Shown here: positions 7,699 to 14,881 of the stretch, piece by piece
Layout: the number at the start of each line of letters is the position of its first letter
How positions within the stretch are numbered: the stretch's first letter is position 1
Assembly (NCBI GenBank): GCA_963976885.1
Contig: CAXBNM010000056.1
Coordinates: 1 to 17,675 of the forward strand
Origin: JAUIAI01 sp963976885
Lineage (GTDB): Bacteria > Pseudomonadota > Gammaproteobacteria > Burkholderiales > Burkholderiaceae_E
Reading direction: 5' to 3'
DNA: 17,675 bases
Position numbers and translations under genes: made by a program
Notes under the pieces: model-generated
Database searches by the model: none
Seen by the model: the letters and a program-made list of their open reading frames with translations, nothing else
What the model was told of the DNA's origin: nothing

Positions 7699-9506
7699 GC
7701 AACCCGCACACGCACGCGCCCAAGCGCGCCAACGGCGCCGCGCCGATCCGGCCAGGCCGAGAGCACTTGCCTCCTGCGAGCTATCCCCTGCCGCCCGCGA
7801 ACACGGAGCCGGCCAATCCGGCTGACGGGCCCGGCACGCGCCAGACTGAGTCGCCACTCCCGTTCGTGCATACGATCCGGCAATGTGAGCCGGGCCAATC
7901 CATCAGTGTCGAACGCGACCTCGATCTGCACGAAGACTTGTTCCTCGCTGACCATCTCTTTGTGCATGCCCCCGACCTCAAACCGGTATCCACCTGCGTG
8001 CCGGTGCTGCCGATGACGATGAGTCTGGAAGCGATGGCCGAAGCCGCCGCATGTATTGCCCCCGGCCGCGGCCTCATCGGCATCGAGCAAGTCACCGCGG
8101 CCCGCTGGATTGACCTCATCGACACCGACCGGCGCGCGATTCGAATCAGCGCCCGTTTGCAGCCATCCCCCTCACCCGGCCAGGCCCTTCGTATCGCGGC
8201 GGCCATTCATGTTGAAGAGCAGACCCGCCCGGCCATTGAAGCCGTGCTTCTGTTCGGCCATCGCTACGAGGCCGATGAACATTTGCCTGCAGGCGCGGCC
8301 GATGACCCGCCGGTCTGGCAGACAACCGGCGAGGCCATCTACGAGCAACGCCATATGTTTCATGGCCCGCTGTTTCAGTGCCTGACAGGCCCAGTGCAAG
8401 TGAGCAAGCGTGGTGTGCAGGGCCAACTGCTGGTGAAACCTCAGCATCAGTTGTTTCAATCAACCCGCCATCCGCAATTGCTGCTGGACCCGGCGCTGCT
8501 GGATGGAGTGGGCCAATTGTTCGGCATCTGGGCCAGCCAGCACGACCGGGTCGCCTTTCCCATTGGTCTGCAGAAACTGCAACTTCATCAGGCCCGGCCC
8601 CCGGTCGATACCTGCGTGCCGATCCGCCTCGAGATCACCCGCAATGACATGATGACTTGCTCAGGTGACGTGGATATTTTCGATGGCAGCGGCAATATCT
8701 GGATGAGCATCCGGCAATGGTCTGCGTTCAAGTTCCGTTGGTCGTCCCGGCTGGTCGCCTTTCGCCGCCAGCCCACGCGCCATACCTTGAGCGATGCGAT
8801 CTCATTGCCGGCTCAGGCAAACCATGTGAGCTGCCATCTTCTGGAAAAGCGGGAGCTGGCCAATTTCGACCGGGAGCTGCTGGCCCGCAGCTATCTCCAG
8901 CAAGGCGAAATGGCCGCCTTTGCGGCCAGTGGCGACAAACCCGGCAAACAAGAACAATGGCTCATGGGCCGCATCACCGCCAAGGATGCAGTACGTCGCT
9001 GGCTGGCGCCACCAGAGGCCCGCTTGCACCATCCCGCTTCGTTCGCCATTGCCAATGAACCACAGGGCCAGCCCTACGCCGCCGGATTGACGAGCGCGGC
9101 GCAGCTCCCATTCATCAGCATTGCGCACTGCGATGGGTTCGCCATTGCCCTGGCGGCACCGGTACAGGTCGGCGTAGATATCGAAACCGTTCAGCCGCGC
9201 GCCGCCGACTTCACCGAAAGCATCTGCAAGCCAGCCGAACTGACCTTGCTCAGACAGCTTGAGCAAGCGGCACCGGCCTTCTCCTGGGACGAATGGATCA
9301 CCCGTCTCTGGTGCGCCAAGGAGGCCGCTGGCAAGCTCCTTGGTACCGGGTTGCTGCCGTCGCCGCGCCAGTTTGTTGCGCTCAGTATCGATATTGATGG
9401 CCGCCTGCTCATGCAAACCCCCGCCGCCAGGCAGCGCCTGGTCGTGCATACGCTGCGGATGGACAGCGTTGTCATCGCCCATTCACGCGCCGATGAGCAG
9501 GCCTGA
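7695..9506 (+). CDS. PKS dehydratase (double hotdog) fused to 4'-phosphopantetheinyl transferase
   Basis: This 603-residue bifunctional protein starts with about 60 residues rich in Pro and Ala. Residues about 65-385 resemble the dehydratase of PUFA-like PKSs, which removes water from beta-hydroxyacyl-ACP. The first hotdog has LADHLF (His87) and the second DPALLDGVGQ (Asp270), the expected His/Asp pair. The usual HxxxGxxxxP motif is altered: no Gly stands at the expected place and the proline follows a longer loop (CVPVLP). Residues about 430-595 form a Sfp-type phosphopantetheinyl transferase with GVDIE (493-497, metal-binding Asp495 and Glu497) and WCAKEA (539-544), which would load the cofactor onto the cluster's own ACP. 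GGAG at 7686-7689 lies five bases before the ATG, which overlaps the type III PKS stop. The protein supplies the DH step and ACP activation missing from genes 1 and 2. Confidence 0.88.
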   Translation: MSNPHTHAPKRANGAAPIRPGREHLPPASYPLPPANTEPANPADGPGTRQTESPLPFVHTIRQCEPGQSISVERDLDLHEDLFLADHLFVHAPDLKPVSTCVPVLPMTMSLEAMAEAAACIAPGRGLIGIEQVTAARWIDLIDTDRRAIRISARLQPSPSPGQALRIAAAIHVEEQTRPAIEAVLLFGHRYEADEHLPAGAADDPPVWQTTGEAIYEQRHMFHGPLFQCLTGPVQVSKRGVQGQLLVKPQHQLFQSTRHPQLLLDPALLDGVGQLFGIWASQHDRVAFPIGLQKLQLHQARPPVDTCVPIRLEITRNDMMTCSGDVDIFDGSGNIWMSIRQWSAFKFRWSSRLVAFRRQPTRHTLSDAISLPAQANHVSCHLLEKRELANFDRELLARSYLQQGEMAAFAASGDKPGKQEQWLMGRITAKDAVRRWLAPPEARLHHPASFAIANEPQGQPYAAGLTSAAQLPFISIAHCDGFAIALAAPVQVGVDIETVQPRAADFTESICKPAELTLLRQLEQAAPAFSWDEWITRLWCAKEAAGKLLGTGLLPSPRQFVALSIDIDGRLLMQTPAARQRLVVHTLRMDSVVIAHSRADEQA

Positions 9507-9509
9507 GCA

Positions 9510-10256
9510 ATGACGGCTCTCACGTCAATCTCGCCGCTTTGCGAACTGCGCAATGTCACCCGGGAGTATCGGGTCGGCGACAAGCCTCTGGTCGCACTCA
9601 GAAACATCAGTCTGTCGATACGTCCGTCGGAATTCATTGCAATATGGGGCCCGTCCGGCTCCGGGAAATCTACCCTTTGCAACATGCTCGGCCTGCTTGA
9701 TTCACCCAGCAGCGGCAGCGTCTGCTTTCAAGGGGCAAGCGCCAGCGAGTTGTCCGACGATGCGCGCAGCGAATTGCGTAATCGACGCATCGGGTTTGTT
9801 TTTCAGAGTTTCAATCTGGTGCCCGTTCTCACCGCCCTGGAAAACGTCATGCTGCCCCTGCAGATCGGCGGCGCCTCAACACGTGTGGCCCGGCAAAGCG
9901 CGCTGGAGCGGCTGGCCTTGCTGGGCCTGGATAAACACACCACGCACCGCCCGGCCAAGCTCTCCGGCGGTCAACAGCAACGCGTGGCAATCGCCCGCGC
10001 ACTGGTGACCAATCCGGCACTCGTCATCGCCGACGAACCGACCGCCAACCTCGATTCCGAAAACGCCAGAACGATCATCGAACTGATGCACCGGATCAAT
10101 GCCGACAGCGGAACGACCTTCGCGTTCGCCACGCACGACCAGCGTCTTCTCGAAAGCGTCAGCCGGCAAATTCTGATGCGTGATGGTCAGATTGTCGATG
10201 ACAAATCGGTTTCGCCCACCCACAGCAGTGCTCAAGTGATCAATCTGGACCCATGA
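9510..10256 (+). CDS. ABC transporter ATP-binding protein, LolD/MacB type
   Basis: This 248-residue cytoplasmic ATPase powers the permease encoded next. It has Walker A GPSGSGKST (47-55), a Q-loop at Gln99 in VFQSFNLVP, signature LSGGQ (151-155), Walker B LVIADEP with Asp175/Glu176, a D-loop (ANLD) and an H-loop histidine in FATHD. The FNLVPVLTALENV segment is typical of the LolD/MacB/FtsE group, which moves lipids, lipoproteins or antibiotics by mechanotransmission rather than through an inner-membrane channel. It begins three bases after the dehydratase/PPTase stop and overlaps the permease start by ATGA, so it belongs to the same transcription unit. Substrate is not readable from the ATPase; the context suggests the lipid product of the cluster. 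Confidence 0.93.
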   Translation: MTALTSISPLCELRNVTREYRVGDKPLVALRNISLSIRPSEFIAIWGPSGSGKSTLCNMLGLLDSPSSGSVCFQGASASELSDDARSELRNRRIGFVFQSFNLVPVLTALENVMLPLQIGGASTRVARQSALERLALLGLDKHTTHRPAKLSGGQQQRVAIARALVTNPALVIADEPTANLDSENARTIIELMHRINADSGTTFAFATHDQRLLESVSRQILMRDGQIVDDKSVSPTHSSAQVINLDP

Positions 10257-11503
10257 ATACCTGGCTCAAACTCGGCATTCGGAACCTGTTCAGGAATCAG
10301 CGACGATCCCTGTTCACCATTCTGGCAATAGGCCTTGGCTTCGCGTCGGTCAACGCGCTCGGCGGCTTTACCGCCTACATTTTCACCAGCCTTGAAGACT
10401 CGTATATTCACGGCCAGGCCAACGGTCATTTATCCATCTTCAAGGCCGGCTTTCTGCGCGAGGGCAAGCTGAACCCCAATGAGTTCCTGCTGAGCAGCCC
10501 GGAGATAAAAGAGGTCGAGACGGTGCTGCACGATGACCCCCGGGTTCTGATCGTCTCACCACAGCTCAACATCTCGGGGCTGGTCAGCAACGGCCAGGTC
10601 TCCACCATCTTCGTGGCCTCGGGCCGGGTGCCGGCAGACGCCGAAGCAATTCGCAGCCGCTCCAGAGCGCTGGCCGGCAAGATCGAGTTCTTCACGGGCA
10701 AACCGCTGCGGGATGATCTTTCGGCCGGTATCGGCATGAGTGACGGGCTCGCCGAACAACTGGGCTTCAAACTCGGCGACACGGCGGTCACGATGGCGCC
10801 CACCGTATCCGGTCAGGTCAATGCACTTGATGCCCAACTGCTGCAAACCTTCAGCTCGCCCATCGAAGCGCTCGAGGACAAGCTGATGATCGTCAGCCTC
10901 GCCTTCGCTCAGGAGCTGTACGACACCGACAGCGTGGACCGGATCAACCTTCTGCTCACCGATGGCTCACAAACCGAATCGGTCCGCGCGGCACTGCTCA
11001 AACGGCTCACCGAGCATGGCCTCAATGTCGAGATCCAGACCTGGTATGAGCTGTCAAGCTTCTACACCAAGGTCAAGCAGATGTTCAACGTCATCTTCGC
11101 GTTCGCCTTCCTGATCGTGTTCACCATTGTTGTGATGAGTGTGATCAATACCGTCGGCATGGCCATCATGGAACGAACCCGGGAGATAGGCACCTTGCGC
11201 GCCATCGGGGTCACGCGCGGCGGCATTGTGCACTTGTTTGCCGTTGAAAGCGCCGTGCTTGGCATTCTGGGTTCGCTGCTCGGCATAGGGCTGACGCTCA
11301 TTGTTTCAACCGGTGTGGACTTTTTCGAACCCACCTGGATTCCGCCTCAGATCACGCGCCGGGTGCCGCTGGAGGTTTATCTGGTGCCTCGCGAAATGCT
11401 GTTCAGCGTCGGGGCGTTACTGCTGCTTTCATTGCTGGCGGCCAGCGTCCCGGCCCGCGAAGCCTCCCGGATGGAAATCGTCAGCGCCCTTGGACATGTA
11501 TGA
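10253..11503 (+). CDS. FtsX/MacB-like ABC transporter permease
   Basis: This 416-residue inner-membrane protein has the 1+3 topology of the LolC/LolE/MacB family: one helix near residues 19-46 after an RNLFRNQRRS entry, a large periplasmic domain (about 50-275), then three helices near 280-308, 325-352 and 382-402. The RTREIGTLRAIGVTR segment between helices 2 and 3 is the coupling region that contacts the ATPase in this family. It ends with PAREASRMEIVSALGHV, another conserved element. There is one permease gene, so a homodimer like MacB is likely, unlike the LolCE heterodimer. No membrane-fusion protein or TolC gene is nearby, so it probably passes cargo to the LolA-like protein encoded next. 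The start overlaps the ATPase stop by four bases. Confidence 0.92.
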   Translation: MNTWLKLGIRNLFRNQRRSLFTILAIGLGFASVNALGGFTAYIFTSLEDSYIHGQANGHLSIFKAGFLREGKLNPNEFLLSSPEIKEVETVLHDDPRVLIVSPQLNISGLVSNGQVSTIFVASGRVPADAEAIRSRSRALAGKIEFFTGKPLRDDLSAGIGMSDGLAEQLGFKLGDTAVTMAPTVSGQVNALDAQLLQTFSSPIEALEDKLMIVSLAFAQELYDTDSVDRINLLLTDGSQTESVRAALLKRLTEHGLNVEIQTWYELSSFYTKVKQMFNVIFAFAFLIVFTIVVMSVINTVGMAIMERTREIGTLRAIGVTRGGIVHLFAVESAVLGILGSLLGIGLTLIVSTGVDFFEPTWIPPQITRRVPLEVYLVPREMLFSVGALLLLSLLAASVPAREASRMEIVSALGHV

Positions 11504-11508
11504 ACAAC

Positions 11509-11513
11509 AGGAG
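11509..11513 (+). promoter_or_regulatory. Ribosome binding site for the LolA-like gene
   Basis: AGGAG lies seven bases before the ATG at 11521. It favours that start over the in-frame ATG at 11500, which overlaps the permease stop. The later start also puts the signal peptide right at the N terminus. Confidence 0.6.
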
Positions 11514-11520
11514 ACCGACC

Positions 11521-12264
11521 ATGAACAGACAGCTCGCCGCATTGACGCTGGCGCTGACCTTGCTGGTGCCTTCAATGGCCATGTGCACGCCGATGAACAA
11601 TCAGGACATTCTCAATGCAGCGGATGAATCTCGCGGCAACATCAAGGGAATTTCCTGGCAGGTTCATGTCGAATCCGTTGAAGGCAAGTACACCGATTCG
11701 ATGACTTACGAGATCAAGGCGCGCGGCTTTGACGTCGCGGGCATCAACCTCGAACCGCCCAAGCTCAAGGGCAACAAACTGCTGATGCTCGACCGGAACA
11801 TGTGGTTTCACAAGCCGGGGCTGAGCAAACCCGTTCCGATTTCGCAGCGACAACGCCTGATGGGTAATGCCTCTTACGGAGATATTGCCGCCACCAACTA
11901 TGCCAGCGACTACGCGCCAACCCGGCTCAAGGACGAAATTATTGACGGTATCGACTGCTACGTTTTCGATCTTGAATCCGAAGCCAAAAATACGACTTAC
12001 GACCGCATCAAGTATTGGGTAGCGAAAGACCAACTGATCGGCATCAAGGCCGAGTACTACACGCTTTCGGGCAAACGCATCAAATCGGCCCGAATGGACT
12101 ATGAAAACACCGTCACCATCGACGGTGTCAAACGCCCTTTCATCTCAAAGATCTCGATCTTTCAGGAGTTGGTCGGTACGGACGTGACGACGCTGACCCT
12201 GACCCGGCCTCAGCTCGCTGAACTTCCGGACTACGTGTTCAACCTCAACCTGTTCATGCAGTGA
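11521..12264 (+). CDS. Outer-membrane lipoprotein-sorting protein, LolA-like (PF17131-type)
   Basis: This 247-residue exported protein has an N-terminal signal peptide (hydrophobic run at about residues 6-19, cleavage probably near PSMA). A cysteine follows closely (AMC), but the sequence is not a good lipobox, so a soluble periplasmic protein is more likely than a lipoprotein. The mature part matches the LolA-like sorting family: a DRNMWFHKPG strand, then SQRQRLMGNASYGDIAATNYASDY-like motif (split here for length), followed by YWVAKDQLIG and a DGVKRPF strand. Members form an open hydrophobic half-barrel that carries acyl chains across the periplasm. They are often encoded next to FtsX-type or MMPL exporters. 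In this operon it is the natural acceptor of cargo from the permease and could deliver it to the barrel protein encoded next. An alternative start at 11500 would add seven residues. Confidence 0.8.
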   Translation: MNRQLAALTLALTLLVPSMAMCTPMNNQDILNAADESRGNIKGISWQVHVESVEGKYTDSMTYEIKARGFDVAGINLEPPKLKGNKLLMLDRNMWFHKPGLSKPVPISQRQRLMGNASYGDIAATNYASDYAPTRLKDEIIDGIDCYVFDLESEAKNTTYDRIKYWVAKDQLIGIKAEYYTLSGKRIKSARMDYENTVTIDGVKRPFISKISIFQELVGTDVTTLTLTRPQLAELPDYVFNLNLFMQ

Positions 12265-13514
12265 ATACCATCGCTCTGCGTCTGCTTGGCGCGGTCCTCG
12301 CAAGCACGTTGCCGACCATGGCGACATTGGCGAACGACTCGACCGCTGGCGTCGAGCTGAACGAACCCGCGCCGATGGGTTTGGGCACCGAGTTGCGCAA
12401 CGGCCTTTACTCGCGCTTGTACCTGCTCTACTACTCGACGCATCAGCATCTCAAAGAAGCGCCGCTCAATCCGGACAATTTTCTCGACCTGCCCGGCACG
12501 CAAGCGGCACTGAACGCTCGACTCGATCTGCACCTCGATTTCCGCCGCTGGGCGTTGTCGATCAGACCGCGGGTTGACGGCATGCGCAACAAATGGGATC
12601 TCGGCCCCATGGCAGGCACATCAGACACGCAGTCGAGCATGTATATCAATGAGTGGTTTCTTCGCTATCGCCCCGTTGATTCTCTGTCGATCTCGGGCGG
12701 ACGCGAGAATCTGCAATGGGGACCATCGGTCATTCTGTCAACGTCGAATCCGTTCAACCGCAACAACGGGCGCAACAATCCGCAACTGGAGCTGCCCGGA
12801 CTTGAGTTTGTCCGCGCTGTCTGGATTCCAAACGCCCAGTGGTCGCTCTCGGCCATCGCCAATACCGGGCTCGGCCATATCAAGCCGGCTGCCCTCGGTG
12901 CCTCAAACCAGCCAACCGGTTCGGCCACACTCACACCAGATGTGCCGACCAGCAAGTTCACCAAAACCTATGCGCTCAAGCTCGACTACACCGGCTCCGC
13001 CACCTACTTCTCACTGATTCCCTCATCCCGGCGCGGCGACCGGACCCGCTACGGCTTTTTTGGCGGTTGGCATTTGTCTGACGCATGGCACGTCTACGCC
13101 GAAGGCAGCGATGCCAGCGGCGGTTTTCAAGGGCAGACCGGCGCCTCCTACACGCTGAGGTCCGGACCGACACTGGGGGTCGAATACCTGCGCAATAACG
13201 GCGGCTGCCGCGACCTGCCATTGCTGGCGTGTTTCGAAACCGGTGCGGTGAAATCGACCGACAGCCTGTATCGGCGCAACTACCTGATGATGCAGATCTC
13301 GGACAACACCACCTTCAGGGACCTGGATCTGGTTTTCCGGATCACGCACAACCAGAACGATCACTCCAATCGTCTTTCTCTGATTCTCGACTACGGCGTC
13401 GACGACAATGCCGAGCTCTACCTGATTGCCAATCGATACCACGGTGACACCGAGTCAGAGTTCGGCAGTTTGCTCCGCTACTCGGTGTTCGCCGGTATCG
13501 GCTACACATTCTAG
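12261..13514 (+). CDS. Putative outer-membrane beta-barrel protein
   Basis: This 417-residue protein begins with a signal peptide (about residues 1-25, cleavage likely after MATLA) at a GTG overlapping the upstream stop by GTGA. The mature sequence is rich in alternating polar/aromatic strands and ends in GIGYTF, the terminal phenylalanine recognised by the BAM assembly machinery. A conserved-looking segment, SGGRENLQWGPSV followed by NPFNRNNGRNNPQ, recalls outer-membrane proteins of polysaccharide or lipid export loci, but I cannot name the family. Two cysteines (in NNGGCRDLP and LLACFET) may form a disulfide in an extracellular loop. Its position right after the ABC exporter and LolA-like genes suggests surface insertion, secretion or anchoring of the cluster product. 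A general porin is the alternative. Confidence 0.72.
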   Translation: MNTIALRLLGAVLASTLPTMATLANDSTAGVELNEPAPMGLGTELRNGLYSRLYLLYYSTHQHLKEAPLNPDNFLDLPGTQAALNARLDLHLDFRRWALSIRPRVDGMRNKWDLGPMAGTSDTQSSMYINEWFLRYRPVDSLSISGGRENLQWGPSVILSTSNPFNRNNGRNNPQLELPGLEFVRAVWIPNAQWSLSAIANTGLGHIKPAALGASNQPTGSATLTPDVPTSKFTKTYALKLDYTGSATYFSLIPSSRRGDRTRYGFFGGWHLSDAWHVYAEGSDASGGFQGQTGASYTLRSGPTLGVEYLRNNGGCRDLPLLACFETGAVKSTDSLYRRNYLMMQISDNTTFRDLDLVFRITHNQNDHSNRLSLILDYGVDDNAELYLIANRYHGDTESEFGSLLRYSVFAGIGYTF

Positions 13515-13538
13515 TTAAACCACCTCAAGGGTGCGCTC

Positions 13539-14873
13539 ATGAACCCCAAGCCTGTCTTCGCATTCGTCACGATCGGTAGCGGCTCTTATCTGGGTTCGAC
13601 GATGCGCGACGTCACGCTGGCGAACCTGCTGCATCGGCGCGGCTTCAAGGTCATGTTCTACTGGATGCTGGAATGGAAGCGCGATCTCCTTGACCCCGGC
13701 ATCACCCAACGCTTGCTGTGTCACGGCACCCGATATCAGTTCGTGCAGCCCTCGGGCTTTCTCGACAATGTCATTGGGACTTTGCTGTTTCTACTCCCCT
13801 TGCAATGGCGGGTCGCAACGGCTCAGAGCATCAACGGCTACACCGACCGCTTGTTTCGCAATCTCGTGCGTGCGCTCCATGAAGCGCCCCGCCCCGATCC
13901 GCCGTTGACCCGGCGGCTCCAACGCTTCCTGTCGCGCGACGGCGTCAGCCACCTGATGATGAGTTTCGCCTCCATTGGCCCCCTGGCCCTGGCCGCCAGG
14001 AAAGGCGGCAACGCATTCGAATACCTGTTGACTTTCCAGGGTGACGAGGAGTTTGCCGAATGCGCCCGACGTGCCGGTCTGCTCGAGCAGTATCAGAGCC
14101 GGCTCGCCGATGCGATCGCAGGATCGGCGTGGCCGGCAGTTGTCATCAGTCACGACTACCAGCTCAGAATCGAGCAGGATATGGGCGTGCCGGCAACCCG
14201 GCTGCAAGTGATTTATAACGGCGTGCACAACCCGGACGCCACCAGCAAGCCCGATATTGCCATTCTTCGCCAGGCCTTTCCCGAGCTTGCCGACACGTCG
14301 ACACTGGTGTCTTATGTGGGTCGTCAGGAACCCGAGAAAGGCCTCGATCTGTTGCTGTATGCGGCCAAATTGCTTGAATCTCAGGGCGTTGCAATTCAGC
14401 TCGTCGTCTGCGGTTCAACAGCAAAAGGCTCGTCCTACAAGAAAATCATCGCCGACCTGGCCCGCCATCTGCGCCTGCCCATCATCCAGACCGGGCCGAT
14501 CTCCGCCGAGGTGCGCAACGCGCTCTATGCGCATAGCCGATGCGTCGTCTGCCCCTCCGTCAACCGTGAACCCTTCGGCCTCGTCGCCACCGAGGCCATG
14601 GCTTATGGCGCACCGGTGCTGGTGCCGGAATACGGCGGAATTGCTGAAGTGATTCGGGCCGGTGATCAGGTTGGCGGCCTGACCTTCAAGACCTGGGACA
14701 GCGGCCATCTGGCCCGGCAACTGGGCCGACTCTTGCGAGACGACGCCTTGCATGCGGAACTGGCCGCCAATGCCCGTCGCGTGGCGGCGGCGTTCACCGA
14801 CGAAAAGATGGCCGATCGAATACTCGCGCATCTCGATATTCCTTTGCCGACCAATCCGCTGGCAACCCCATGA
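13539..14873 (+). CDS. Glycosyltransferase family 4 (GT-B fold)
   Basis: This 444-residue protein transfers a sugar from a nucleotide-sugar donor with retention of configuration, if it acts like its family. The N-terminal acceptor half has a SYLGSTMRD glycine-containing loop near residues 16-24 and a hydrophobic stretch (LLFLLPL, about 82-88) that could contact the membrane or a lipid acceptor. The C-terminal donor half has IYNGV, SYVGRQEPEKG (258-268) and the EX7E motif EPFGLVATE (Glu344 and Glu352), then PVLVPEYGGIAEVI. AAGG (13527-13530) lies eight bases before the ATG, 24 bases after the barrel gene. Lying among lipid-synthase and export genes, it most likely glycosylates the polyketide lipid. 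A role in surface polysaccharide is possible. The donor sugar cannot be inferred. Confidence 0.85.
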   Translation: MNPKPVFAFVTIGSGSYLGSTMRDVTLANLLHRRGFKVMFYWMLEWKRDLLDPGITQRLLCHGTRYQFVQPSGFLDNVIGTLLFLLPLQWRVATAQSINGYTDRLFRNLVRALHEAPRPDPPLTRRLQRFLSRDGVSHLMMSFASIGPLALAARKGGNAFEYLLTFQGDEEFAECARRAGLLEQYQSRLADAIAGSAWPAVVISHDYQLRIEQDMGVPATRLQVIYNGVHNPDATSKPDIAILRQAFPELADTSTLVSYVGRQEPEKGLDLLLYAAKLLESQGVAIQLVVCGSTAKGSSYKKIIADLARHLRLPIIQTGPISAEVRNALYAHSRCVVCPSVNREPFGLVATEAMAYGAPVLVPEYGGIAEVIRAGDQVGGLTFKTWDSGHLARQLGRLLRDDALHAELAANARRVAAAFTDEKMADRILAHLDIPLPTNPLATP

Positions 14874-14875
14874 GG
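14872..14875 (+). promoter_or_regulatory. Ribosome binding site for the discrete acyltransferase gene
   Basis: GAGG lies six bases before the ATG at 14882, while the in-frame ATG at 14870 has no clear site and relies on overlap with the glycosyltransferase stop. I therefore prefer 14882; the difference is four residues. Confidence 0.45.
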
Positions 14876-14881
14876 CTCACC

